Source: Psococerastis gibbosa
Lineage: Eukaryota; Arthropoda; Insecta; Psocodea; Psocidae
Reading direction: 5' to 3'
Length of the DNA: 64,000 nt
NCBI GenBank assembly: GCA_963971405.1
Contig: OZ020489.1
Coordinates: 26,376,290-26,440,289 of the forward strand
Position 1 is the stretch's first letter. Each line of letters opens with the position of its first letter. Shown here piece after piece: positions 48,028-58,328 of this stretch. Below the pieces are notes generated by a model. It saw only the letters and a list, made by a program, of their open reading frames with translations. It had not been told where the DNA came from and did no database searches. The translations under genes and the position numbers were made by a program.

Positions 48028-48191
48028 CAGGGATGGATCCTTGGGGGGGGGGGGGAGAAAAATAGCTTTATACTAGATAGAATGGACTTTTGAAGGAAAT
48101 GAAGAGAAATTGTTACTCAAGTAAGGGAAACGCGATATTTTTCAGGTCACCGCCCCCCCCCCCCTCGAAAACTTTTTCTGAAACCGTCCCT
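48028..48191. mobile_element. hAT-type MITE, 164 bp, with 8-bp TSD
   Basis: Terminal inverted repeats CAGGGATGGATCC and (reverse complement of the right end) CAGGGACGGTTTC. They are flanked by perfect 8-bp duplications ATAAGTAG at 48020-48027 and 48192-48199. An 8-bp duplication with CAGGG-type ends is typical of hAT elements. The inside has long G and C tracts and no frame, so it depends on a transposase elsewhere. Confidence 0.85.
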
Positions 48192-48295
48192 GATAAGTAG
48201 GCGTAGTCATGGCTTCAGTCTTGCAGCACAGGCGAAATACAACACGGTGACTCCACAGTTTTATTAGATCCATGGGTCACACACAAAACACACGC

Positions 48296-48614
48296 AGCAC
48301 CAACTGTCGGAATAAACGAAAATTAATGGTAGCGCAGTCAGCCGCTAGATGTCAGTTGATGTTTGTGAATGTTTTTTTTTTTTTCTGTATACGAAGGATA
48401 ATTTAGGTTAGGGCTTTGGGCGTTTCCCCACGCGCCATTAGGCTTGGGGACGCCCTGATTATAGTAAAAAAAATGTACTTATTTGGAAGAATAAAGAATT
48501 ATTATTTATTTTATTATTTATGTTGGTTGATCTCGGTTGGCGATGGTAGCGCCAACTGTCGGGATAAACGAAAATTATATGTAGCGCAGTCAGCCGCTAG
48601 ATGTCGGTTGATGT
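48296..48614 (+). repeat. Direct repeat pair, ~67 bp, 252 bp apart
   Basis: Copies at about 48296-48362 and 48548-48614 share CCAACTGTCGG, ATAAACGAAAATTA, TAGCGCAGTCAGCCGCTAGATGTC and GTTGATG. Between them (about 48417-48455) is a hairpin with stem GGGCGT/ACGCCC extended by CCCCA/TGGGG. The pair might be the ends of a small non-autonomous retroelement or a tandem dispersed repeat. No primer site or coding frame was recognised. Confidence 0.65.
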
Positions 48615-49034
48615 CAGCAGTACCAGCAGCCATGTACACGCACCAATGTAAAATATTCCAAAATCAAATTATAAAAACATTCTCCAGTGTTAATCTAAAC
48701 CATCTTCGAATCTCCTTGAACACACACAACAATATTCATCATTATCGGTCCAGTCGTTTGAGAGGAGTTTGGATTCATACACACGGACAGTCGAAATATA
48801 TATATTAAGATTATACTATACAAATTAAGTTCAGAGTGTCGAACACGGGAAACTAAAAGTGTGGCCCGAGGTACGGCCATGGAAGGTGTGAAGGATAAAG
48901 CTGATAAGTACTGAAGGGGCCTATGGAAGGCTGAGGAACAGTTTTTCGGCAATCCTGGGAGGATCGGGCTTGGTGGCTAGGGGGAACCGGCGATCGAGTT
49001 CAGTATGATGTGACAACTGGATTCAGCCTGGGGT

Positions 49035-49466
49035 GGTGGTGAAGCATGGGCCCTGACAAAGAAAGAATCAAGAGCGTTGGCTGTTTTCGAGAACAAGATG
49101 TTACGGAGAATATTCGGAAGAGTTTTTGAAAACAACAGTTGGAGAATCCGAACGAACGAAGAAATCCACCAACTCTTCGGCTCGCCAGACGTCACACAAA
49201 TACTACGAAGTAGAAGGCTCCAGTGGATGGGACACGTCGTCCGTATGCCAGCGGATAGAACAGCACAAGCAGTATGGATGGCATGTCCCAACAGAAGAAG
49301 ACCTTTGGAGCGTCCGAGACGACGCTATGGCGACCAGCTAAACGAAGATATGCAGGAAGTTGGCCTTCGGGCCGATAATTGGTGTGATCTGGCGAAGGAC
49401 AGGATCCGGTGGCGTGGTTTTGTGAATGCGGCCAAAAGTCCCCCAGGGCTGACAGCGCCAACTTAA
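49035..49466 (+). pseudogene. 5'-truncated RTE-like non-LTR retrotransposon, 3' end
   Basis: The frame encodes only the last 143 or so residues after the reverse transcriptase core, from GGEAWALTKKES through RRLQWMGHVVRMPADRTAQAV and RPLERPRRRYGDQL to the TAA at 49464-49466. It matches the C-terminus of the longer copy at 53189-54697 almost residue for residue (one visible Ser/Asn difference), so the two derive from the same active family. The polymerase domain is missing, so it cannot function. After the stop it reads GTAAGTGG rather than the A-rich tail of the other copy. Confidence 0.85.
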
Positions 49467-51225
49467 GTAAGTGGTCCACCCTGGGCCAGTAACGACCGAG
49501 GACGATGCTGAGGGGGTAGTCTGAAATTGCTGAGAGGCTGTTCGACACCTCCTCGCGGGCACCACGTCAGCCAACCTTCGATATTCTTCGATATTTCTTC
49601 GATTCAGTCCAGGTAGCATCGTTTCATTTTTAGTTATATAAATTGGGCAATCACAATCAGTTGCAGCATTTGTTCAAATTGTTTATTATCTTCTACCTGT
49701 TACGTAAGCAGATCTCTGTTAGTTTGGACCTACTGTTTATCCTGTATGATGGCAAGCTTTATTTATTAAGTGGACCACGCCTTAATAAAAGGAGCACTGG
49801 TCACAATTTTGGTAAAAATTGGGGAAAAAAAGTTAGTGGTTGGCGCCCAGAGGCATTTTGTCCTAGTTTTAATTTTAGGTTAGGTATACATACAGTATGT
49901 TGATGCTAACTGAGGTCTGCTCACATAAACATGGACTGGCTTTATTATCTTTCATAGCGTTTAACTTGTTCAATTGATTGTCGGAATTTTGTTTACTACG
50001 TAACTTTAATTTGCCAGTAACCAAAGGTTGGTCAATTATCTTTAATTTATATGTAAAATGTCAGTTGTGTAAAGTTGTGGGGTTGTTTTCCCTGATTCAC
50101 AATTTTCTCCAATAAATTGCTTTAGTCAGTTTTCCTATACCTTGTTGGTTTCATTTGAGAGACACCCTAGTTTTGTCGTTCAACAACCCTGAGAGTCTGT
50201 TCTAGGGATATACTGCAGTAGAGATTAGGCGGTGGACTATTGGGGGCTTGTAAGTCGAGGCTGTTATTGACAAGTCAAAAGAATGTTAGGCTACCTTTTG
50301 AGTTTGACAGTTTTGACTGGGATAAGCTAATCCCTGCTAAGGTATCCCTAGCGACATTTAAGAGTGATGCTTGCTCCCTAGTCATGGGAGACGTTTATTG
50401 AGCTAGCCTATATTTTCCTGAGTATGTTTTCCACCTGGTTTTCCCAAGAGCTGGGGAGGTGGGCCGTTCGTAATGCAACTGATGCTCAGTCATGGGGGGG
50501 GGGGGGGGGTAACATAAATAATTAGATTACTCGTGACTTCGTGGTATTTCATTTTAATAAACAAAAAATAACAAAAACTTAGAATTTTAGAAAAACTTGT
50601 TATAACAACCCGAATTAGTAAAACCCAAATAATCGTTAAGAAATTAACTTTGTCTAAGAAACCCACTTGTGTTAGTATAAAACCCTGAGCGCTTTCGGCA
50701 AGAACTGCCATCTACAGAGGGAAACCCACTAGCACAGTTACACCTTATCTGCGATTTGAGACTTGCTCAACTCGAGGAGAAGATGCAAATGTGACTAGGG
50801 AGAGGAAACCTTTGTTTATATAGGACTGAAAGGAGGGGGTGGGAGGGGGCGTGGCTGGTTACCTATTCCTAACCTACTAGCTAGATCTATTAGAGGGGAT
50901 GATTGTGTGAATGTTATGTCGTTTGTTAATTTTTCCCTATTGTGTAAAGCTCTTTTGATTTCAAGGTAAGGGTAAGGAAACAAGTAAGTGAGTAAAGTTT
51001 ACAACATAAATTGCCAAAATACCGGGGGGGGGGGGGTCTTATAGAACTCCGCATGTGTACCGTGCGCCTAATCGTAAAAATCGTGGGGGGGGGGTTGATT
51101 TGAAGCTTAGTATACCCCCAAAAACTTGTAGATATTAATATCCATGATTGCAGTGCAGATTCAAGCATTAATACTCGTATTGACTGAAGAACAGTCCGAA
51201 ACTCGGAAATTGCCAACATAATATA
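49467..51225. other. No gene seen; G-tract-rich sequence
   Basis: No domain-bearing frame. A short direct repeat, TTCGATATTCTTCGATATTTC, lies near 49577. Homopolymer G tracts occur near 50495 and 51024, and a shorter one near 51085. An 86-codon frame at 49643 has no recognisable domain and is not supported as a gene. Confidence 0.4.
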
Positions 51226-51450
51226 TAAGGCGGCTATTCCACCGACGTCGTTTTTGAATGTGAATGTGCATGACGTGGTAGCAGACATCATTAATAAGTC
51301 TCTACCATATTATAACTTAATTTATAATAGATAAGTTAAGTATCTACATTATAGTCTCCTTAAAATATGGCAGAGATTTATTAATGATGTCTGCTACCAC
51401 GTCATGCACATTCACATTGAAAAACGACATCGGTGGAATAGCAGCCTTAA
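51226..51450. mobile_element. Small foldback/MITE with ~86-bp arms
   Basis: The left arm (51226-51311) and right arm (51364-51450) are reverse complements with few mismatches. They share GCTATTCCACCGA, GAATGTGCATGACGTGGTAG read through, and GCAGACATCATTAATAA. The 52-bp loop contains a smaller AACTTAAT/ATAAGTT pairing. No frame and no certain target duplication, so the family is open. Confidence 0.8.
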
Positions 51451-52240
51451 AATAGTCGAAGTTTTGCGTTAAAGAAATTTAAGAAAATTATTGTTATTAT
51501 TGTTCGGTATTTTTAATTATTCGTTAATATATTAAGTTTTTTCAATCTAGTTGTTTTATTTCCGAAAATCTCAGGGGGGGGGGTTTAATAAATACATGGG
51601 GGTGGCTGAGCCCAACTCCCCAGACCACCCCCCCCCCTAATTACGCCAATGCGTTCAACATGATAAAACGTGATTTGTAAATTGTGGTTTTCCCGAAAAA
51701 AAAGAGGCAAAAGTAAAGTGGGTAGGTAGCAATTTTTCAAATCCTCCTCCCATTTACTTTGGTCCTCGACTAAATGATTGAAGAGCAACTTAGGAGGAAA
51801 TATTGCCAGTTCGCCGCAGCCGCAGGTTGTAGTTAATGATTTCAACTATTGCTGACAGGACGCTTGTTCGAAAAATTGGCACCTATTTGCGACACCTATG
51901 CGGTAAATTACACTCCTTTCTCGAAAAGGTAATAACATTTCACTTGAACCTTTCATTTAATTGAAGATATTTTCATTGATTCAACTACTACTCACCAGTC
52001 ACCACGATAGAATGACATTTGGAACACCGAGTTTATTCGATTTTTATCATCCTAACGTGGTCGGGTAATATTATAGGTAGTTTCTAGACGGCTAGACACT
52101 TGTAAATCGTCTTTGTTTTAGGGAGATTCATCTACCAATTGAGATGGCGACCAATGTTAAACTTTCGGAAAATTTCTTCACAACTTTTCATTCCATGACC
52201 CCCTAAGCCTAAAACCACCCTCCGTTCAAAATGTTATATA
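51451..52240. other. No recognised feature
   Basis: AT-rich sequence with a G10 tract near 51573 and a C9-10 tract near 51630 bracketing about 60 bp. This could be a further tiny relative of the G-tract MITEs, but no target duplication was found. Nothing coding is recognisable. Confidence 0.4.
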
Positions 52241-52545
52241 TATGTATATACAGGGTGGTCGAGACCATCCGTCCACCTACTTTTTCTCGAAAACGAATGA
52301 CGTCAGAGGTCTGAATTTTTTTTATCATTACTAAGTTGATGCCTTTCTGGAAATTATTTTCGAATTTTTCGGGGACCTAGAAAGGGGGTTTTTTTGGGGG
52401 GGGGGGGGTCCATATGCTGTTTCTCGGAATAATCAAATGTAAAGGTATGTCAAATTGCATATCATTGGAAAGCTTATTAAAAGTTAATTATATAAGGCTT
52501 CAATCGGCCGCCATTTTATAACTAAATAGTGGATCTAGCTGGTTA

Positions 52546-52972
52546 GGCGCCCATTCCACATACGCACAACGTCAATGAAAATTATGAAATTGAAGGACAT
52601 TTCAATTTCTCATTGATGCGGGCCATTCCATATGTTTTTCAAAAATTGACAATTTTCAATTGAAGCGTATGCGCCAAATTTTGAAATTTGTTTCTTGAAA
52701 TTGTATTTGTTTTCTTCGTCGCCTTATTATTTAATCCTTATTATAATTTTTACACAGAAATGCTTTCTTTTTAGAGAAATCAATTAAAATAGTTGTACTT
52801 GTCATATCACATGACGCCATTTTTTAATTTTAGATTGTTTGTTTCATTGTTTGTGATTTTACTCTATTATCAATTGATCATTGATCAATTTTAACAATGG
52901 CATAGAGTAAAATTAAAATGCCCTTCAATTTTATAATTTTCATTGACGTTGTACGTATGTGGAATGGGCACC
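52546..52972. mobile_element. PIF/Harbinger-like MITE, 427 bp, TTA TSD
   Basis: Terminal inverted repeats about 57 bp long begin GG(C/T)GCCCATTCCACATACG and contain ACAACGTCAATGAAAATTAT, with only a few mismatches. They are bordered by TTA on both sides (52543-52545 and 52973-52975). The 3-bp TWA duplication and GG start are typical of PIF/Harbinger MITEs. A shorter echo of the terminal motif (GGCCATTCCATATG) lies inside near 52620. No frame. Confidence 0.75.
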
Positions 52973-53172
52973 TTAACGAACTCGATCAAGGCATTTTTGT
53001 GATCAATTTTTGTGCCATGTTTCATCAAAATCGGATAATATTTACGGAAGTTAGAGTGTTTCCTAAAATCGATATACATATATACTGTATATACATTTTG
53101 GGGGGTCCATATGCTGTTTCTCGGAATAATCAAATGTAAAGTTATGTCAAATTGCACACCATTGGAAAGCTT

Positions 53173-54698
53173 CTTCTTTCTTTTTTCTTTAAGTTGGCGC
53201 TGTCAGCCCTGGGGGACTTTTGGCCGCATTCACAAAACCACGCCACCGGATCCTGTCCTTCGCCAGATCACACCAATTATCGGCCCGAAGGCCAACTTCC
53301 TGCATATCTTCGTTTAGCTGGTCGCCATAGCGTCGTCTCGGACGCTCCAAAGGTCTTCTTCTGTTGGGACATGCCATCCATACTGCTTGTGCTGTTCTAT
53401 CCGCTGGCATACGGACGACGTGTCCCATCCACTGGAGCCTTCTATTTCGTAGTATTTGTGTGACGTCTGGCGAGCCGAAGAGTTGGTGGATTTCTTCGTT
53501 CGTTCGGATTCTCCAACTGTTGTTTTCAAAAACTCTTCCGAATATTCTCCGTAACATCTTGTTCTCGAAAACAGCCAACGCTCTTGATTCTTTCTTTGTC
53601 AGGGCCCATGCTTCACCACCATATATAAGGACAGGTAGGATTAGCGTCTTGTAAAGCCTGATCTTTGTTGTCCATGGTAGAATCCGAGTCGAGAATAGTG
53701 CTCTTGTTTGGAAGAAAGCTACATTGGCTGATTTAATTCTGTTAAGAACGTCTTGACTGATCTTGTTGGACCCAAGGTATTTGAAATCTTGCACTCTTTC
53801 AAAGCGACTTGTGCAGGTATCTTGGTCTCTTCCCACTAATAGGTACTTGGTTTTTTCAACGTTTATTTTTAGGCCTAGCTTCAGAGCTTCTTCTTCAAGG
53901 GCTTTCACTGTGGTCTCGGCTTCTTCTTTTGCCTCTGCCATGACGTTCAGGTCGTCAGCATACCCGAGAAATTTAATCTTTACTCCCATGTCGATCCCGC
54001 CCGGTGTTTGTATAGCGCGTCTTACCGCCTTTTCTAGGACCAGGTTGAATAATAATGGTGATAGGCCATCTCCTTGTTTTACTCCCGTGAGTACTTCGAA
54101 GGGGTCTGAGAGCTTGCCATCCACCTTGATCCTAGCTCGTGATCCGTCGACACAGATTTTCGCCATTGTGCGTAGTTTTTTTGGGATGCCAAATTCCTCT
54201 AGGATTTCCCACATCTTCTGACGTTGTATGGAGTCGTAGGCCTTGCAAAAATCGACGAATAGGTTGTGTACCTCACCACCGTATTCCCAGGATTTTTCGA
54301 GAATCTGTCTGATAGTGAAAAGTTGGTCCGTAGTTGATCGGTTTCGTCGAAAACCGGTTTGATAATCTCCTAAGATTTCTTCAGCATACGGTGTGAGGCG
54401 ATACAACAGCACGTTGGATAGTACTTTGTATCCTGTCGCCAGGAGTGATATCCCTCTATAGTTACAACATTGGGACTTGTCCCCCTTTTTAAAGACAGGA
54501 GTGATTATGGACTCTTTCCATTCGTCTGGGATCTTTTCCTTGTGCCAAATTTTTAGGAGTAAGCAATGCATTCTCGTGGTTAGGGTTTCTCCACCGTTTT
54601 TCAATAATTCTGCCGGGATGTTATCGACTCCAGATGCTTTATTGTTTTTCAGTCTATTCATGGCGTCTCTTACTTCATTTATAGATGGTTCGGGTGTA
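53173..54698 (-). mobile_element. 5'-truncated RTE-like retrotransposon copy with TSD
   Basis: The insertion is bounded by AAAGCTT at 53166-53172 and 54699-54705. The uninterrupted relative of the target at 52467-52487 reads straight from GGAAAGCTT into ATTAAAAGTTAAT. On the minus strand the coding frame ends with TAA, followed by an A-rich tail of about 16 bases with interspersed G. Loss of the 5' part (endonuclease and N-terminus) is the usual result of incomplete target-primed reverse transcription. Confidence 0.9.
53189..54697 (-). CDS. RTE-like reverse transcriptase, N-terminally truncated
   Basis: The open frame runs from the truncation point (…EPSINEVRDAM…) to the stop, with 490 residues after the first internal Met at 54661. 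It shows RT landmarks in order: NNKASGVDNIPAELLK, NYRGISLLATGYKVLS, TGFRRNRSTTDQLF, FVDFCKAYDS (catalytic Asp about 137), GVKQGDGLSPLLFN and the YADD box (about 234-237), then a C-terminal region with WMGHVVRM and RPRRRYGDQL. These fit the RTE group of non-LTR elements; a related clade is possible. No stop or frameshift is present, so it is a young copy, but without endonuclease and promoter it should not move by itself. Confidence 0.9.
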   Translation of the reverse strand, partial: TPEPSINEVRDAMNRLKNNKASGVDNIPAELLKNGGETLTTRMHCLLLKIWHKEKIPDEWKESIITPVFKKGDKSQCCNYRGISLLATGYKVLSNVLLYRLTPYAEEILGDYQTGFRRNRSTTDQLFTIRQILEKSWEYGGEVHNLFVDFCKAYDSIQRQKMWEILEEFGIPKKLRTMAKICVDGSRARIKVDGKLSDPFEVLTGVKQGDGLSPLLFNLVLEKAVRRAIQTPGGIDMGVKIKFLGYADDLNVMAEAKEEAETTVKALEEEALKLGLKINVEKTKYLLVGRDQDTCTSRFERVQDFKYLGSNKISQDVLNRIKSANVAFFQTRALFSTRILPWTTKIRLYKTLILPVLIYGGEAWALTKKESRALAVFENKMLRRIFGRVFENNSWRIRTNEEIHQLFGSPDVTQILRNRRLQWMGHVVRMPADRTAQAVWMACPNRRRPLERPRRRYGDQLNEDMQEVGLRADNWCDLAKDRIRWRGFVNAAKSPPGLTAPT

Positions 54699-55377
54699 AA
54701 AGCTTATTAAAAGTTAATCCATAATTTGCAAAAATTTTGATTGTATCCCTAAAGGTTCAGGTGCAGGGAGTCTTTAAAAGCCAAGATTTGTGTCCCTGTG
54801 GGCGGTTAATTTGCTGAATGCTAATAGTCAAAATAAGATTTTCTGGTAAAGAAAAAATAGGAGTACAAGATGATCTTACCTTCGTGTATCTGATTTCTTC
54901 AGTTCAGGTACAGTAAACAGCTAAAGTTTGAAACTAAATTTCTCAAAAATATCAAATGACATCATATGGCATGTTGCACCTTAAATAAAAGCTTATTACA
55001 AGAGTTATCAAATTAATTAAACAAATCGTACCTGAACGTGCGCCTGAACGGGGAAGGGGGGGGGAAGGGTGGGAATAGGTCACCCGAAGCATGGTAAGTG
55101 ACACCTCAAATGAAAGCTCGTGACTCCAGCTTACCAATGACACACACATTTTAAGACTTAAACCTGTTCCTGAAAGGAGTGTGAGGGGGGGGGGAGAAGA
55201 AAATTCAACTGAGTATTATGATTTCGCATTTAATTCATGTTCAGTTCTGCTGTGACTGAGTGTGGTGGTCGTGCACAGGCAAGTATTTATTTCAGTCATT
55301 TTCATGTTTTAAAACTTCACTTTTATACTTAAAATCATTTCAATCTGCCTCTGCCATGTTCCTCTTACACCTACAGA

Positions 55378-56367
55378 CAGTGCCGGGCTTGGCCTTGTGG
55401 GGCCCTGGGGCCGTAATTGTGTGGGGGCCCTTTCTCGGGCAGAAAAGTCTTATACCCTTTAACGAATATTCGACTATAAATTTAATATAAAATGGAGACA
55501 GAGGAATCAGGATGCCAGACAAGCCCGTAGCCAGGATTTTTTTTTGGGATTGCTGTGGCGATTGTAATCCTTTATAGTAAACATTTTTTTCTTGATAATT
55601 CAATTGTATCTAGTGTATTCTTTAGAGGTTATGGTGTTACTCGTATATGAGTATATGATAGTATGGACACAACAAACGTCAATTTATTGGCCGATTTAGC
55701 TGCGGTGCGAACACAGGCTTATATTTTGCGGATATGCGGACTAAATCGTAATGTTAATATTACGACGGTTCAGATTGTATTGAAATAATATAGCATTTCA
55801 CCTGAAGAGGGGGGAAAATTTGAAGATAAAAGTGCAAAATAGTGGGGTTTTAAGCATTTTAACAGCATTATAGTATAGATTTGATAAAGCTTATAAAGGA
55901 ATGCTTGTTCATAAAAATAATATCTCATTTAGCCCAAAGAGGCGGGCCCGGAGGTTTCCCCCCGGGGAAAAATTTGAAAATGTAAGTGAAAACCATTATG
56001 GTTTTACAGCAGGAAAACTTACAAAGGAATGCATATTCATTTAGCTGCAAACAGGGGGGCCCGGGGGTCTCCCCCGGAGGAAATATTTTGAAAAAATAGG
56101 CCCAAAATAGTGGAGTTTTACGATTTTAACAGCAGTAAAGCTTATACAATTTATTCATGTCACCGTACTAAATTCTCAACTTTCAACGATCCAGTGACAG
56201 CATAAACTGGTCAATATGGGAAGATGTGTTTGCCTTAATGGTTTGTTTTAGTATTCTAATCTATGTCTACTGTAAATTTTGTGTTTTGTGGCTTTTTGTG
56301 GGGGCCTCTTTTTTGTGGTGGCCCTGGGGCCATGGCCCCGGTGGCCCCATAGCCAGTCCCGGCACTG
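55378..56367. mobile_element. Non-autonomous hAT-like element, 990 bp
   Basis: The termini are inverted repeats CAGTGCCGGGCTTGGC and (reverse complement of the right end) CAGTGCCGGGACTGGC, continuing as GGGGCC-rich arms. They are flanked by CCTACAGA (55370-55377) and CTTACAGA (56368-56375), an 8-bp duplication with one mismatch. The inside has several imperfect copies of a block with GGGCCCGG, TCCCCC, AAAATAGTG and GTTTTA, also found at 57050-57110 and 61680-61960. No transposase frame. Confidence 0.8.
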
Positions 56368-56843
56368 CTTACAGAATTAATGTAGTTTTTAGTGTTTTGT
56401 TTTTTGTTTAATTAATTAAAATTAACTTTTATTTAAAACTATGTTGTATACTCATCCCACTCTTCTCCCCCCCCCCTCCCCGTTCAGGCAATGGTTCAGG
56501 TACTAAAATTTGTGTGTCACTGTTAAGTTGGAGTCATGAGCTGTCATTTGAGGTGTCACTTGCCATGCTTTGGGTGACCTATTCCCACCCATCCCCTCTC
56601 TTCCCCGTTCAGGCGCACGTTCAGGTACGATTTGTTGAATTAACGTGATAACTCTTGTAATAAGCTTTCATTTAAGGTACAACATGCCATATGATGTCAT
56701 TTGATATTTTAGAGAAATTTAATCTCATACTTTAGCTGTTTACTGTACCTGAACTAAAAATCTCAGGTACACGAAGGTATGATCATCTTGTACTGAAATT
56801 TTTTCTTTATCAGAAAATGTGGCTTTGACTTTTAGCATTCAGC

Positions 56844-57003
56844 ACGGTTTAGTTGTTGGCACATTCTGTATCTATCTCATATATTGTAACACCCTGTATA
56901 GCTGTCGATGAATTGCTTACCGTAGAAAGCAATTCATTGACAGCTCTATACAGGGTGTTACAATATATGAGATAGATACAGAATGTGCCAACAACTAAAC
57001 CGT
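56844..57003. mobile_element. Near-perfect 160-bp palindromic hairpin
   Basis: The left arm (56844-56918) and right arm (56927-57003) are reverse complements apart from a 2-bp indel and one substitution, with an 8-bp loop. The arms contain TTGTAACACCCTGTATAG, a motif also hinted at by TATACAGGGTGG at 52250. Such arms are typical of snapback MITEs. The near identity implies recent origin or continuing arm-to-arm repair. It sits inside the outer right arm of the 2.2-kb foldback element. Confidence 0.85.
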
Positions 57004-57022
57004 AACATACGGTGCCCACAGG

Positions 57023-58272
57023 CCGGTGCCTGGAGCACCTGACACAAGGCGGACCCGTGGAATTTCTTCCATAAAATATGGCCTGAAATAGTGCGGTTTT
57101 ACGCATTTTGTCAGCAATAAATAATAAATAAATTGAATAAATAGGCCCAAAAGTTAACTAACTTTTTAACATTAATTTTCAATCACCTCTCACACTCGAC
57201 AACGATAGAGAAAATGTCAAAAAACCAACCAAAATGATAAGCCAACGTTGAATATTGCATATTATTGCTGCCTATAAAAACCCCCAATCTACAATACAAC
57301 AATATATACAGTGGGTGCTAAACCTATAATGAAATCCATATAATTACAGTATAGGCTACTCTGTTATTTTTATTTTTAAATATTTAATTAGTGTTAGCTG
57401 TATGCTGTAATTGTTTTGATACATAATATTCATGTCGATTATTTTGTAGTTATTGACTATTTTATATGCCCAATTTGGCGCACCGCCCCCCACCCCTCGT
57501 TACGCAACTGGGTATGTCCACCTGACAGATGAGGTCATTGGTATAGGGGGGTTCGCGACTAATGAGTTCTAGACCAAAACCCTAGCAACATAGAGAATTT
57601 ACAAGTCAAGACCATTTCAATTAAGACCAACTGCTTTGTTATAATATTGCATGTTTCCATTTGAGGTAATGACTGACTTCACAATTTTATTATTATTATT
57701 TCTTATTATGAAACAATGGATCCTTATTAACATTCATTGCTGACTTGCTTACGTAAGTGTTCATGCATTTGTCTTCTGTCTCATATTTTCTTCCAAAAAG
57801 GCGCCTCCTTGCCAGGAGCTGTCTCCTTGAATTAATTCTAAATGATTCTTTATTCTCCTCATTAAATCTGTCGTTTGTTAGCATAATTTGCAAAGCTGTT
57901 CTTTATTTTTACCTTTGAGTAATAAATGGGGACTAAAAAGAAACTTCCAGAATATTTCCGTTATACTGTCTTATTTCAGTACCTTAGTTTCCATATACGA
58001 GTATTTAACCTGCGAAGTCATGTACGAGGGGCCGTCCAAAAGTTCGTAGCCCAACATAGATGGATAATTAAATGAGGCAAATGGTGTTGTTTAATGTGTA
58101 GATAGGCCTATACATCCTTTAGCCACTTAAATGAGGTTCACGGGGACCGGAAGAGGCTATAAACGGAAATTGAACACACCTGAAAGGTTTGAAAAAAAAA
58201 TTGAATGGTGTTTAGGCAAGTGCCTTACTTAGAGAAATTTTCCTTGTATATATATCCACACTTAAATATTAG
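57023..58272. repeat. Degenerate repeat debris, no gene seen
   Basis: About 57050-57110 shows a GGACCCGTGG...GAAATAGTGCGGTTTTACGC block related to the interior of the 990-bp element. The remainder is AT-rich with no recognisable frame or RNA. Confidence 0.45.
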
Positions 58273-58328
58273 GGTACAATAAATTGGTACAATAAATTGG
58301 TACAATAAATTGGTACAATAAATTGGTT
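58273..58328 (+). repeat. 13-bp tandem repeat, ~4.3 copies
   Basis: GGTACAATAAATT is repeated four times exactly, followed by GGTT. No mismatches are visible, so the expansion is recent. Confidence 0.95.

Larger units (their letters stand above)
52245..54718. repeat. Composite dispersed repeat interrupted by two insertions
   Basis: The host sequence starts near a TATATACAGGGTGGTC motif at 52245-52260. A block beginning GGGGTCCATATGCTG and running through CTCGGAATAATCAAATGTAAAG and CATTGGAAAGCTT occurs at 52405-52475 and again at 53101-53172. The first copy continues uninterrupted into ATTAAAAGTTAAT. The second resumes that string only at 54706, after the RTE insertion. A Harbinger-like MITE occupies 52546-52972. 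The repeat has no recognised frame. Confidence 0.75.
54794..57022. mobile_element. 2.2-kb foldback element carrying nested insertions
   Basis: The left arm (54794-55216) is mirrored by the right arm (56448-57022). Shared strings include CCTGTGGGC, GCTGAATGCTAA, GTACAAGATGATC, ACAGTAAACAGCTAAAGT, ATATCAAATGACATCATATG, AACGTGCGCCTGAACGGG and the G-rich run before GAGAAGA. The loop contains a 990-bp hAT-like insertion (55378-56367). The outer right arm is interrupted by a palindromic hairpin insertion (56844-57003), after which GGTGCCCACAGG resumes the match. No frame of its own. Confidence 0.8.

Noticed and set aside
48416-48808. 130-codon frame over the direct-repeat region
   Set aside because: It spans a hairpin and both repeat copies, has low-complexity Tyr/Leu content and no domain.
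51572-51640. Further tiny G-tract MITE
   Set aside because: G and C tracts face each other about 50 bp apart, but no terminal repeats or target duplication could be shown.
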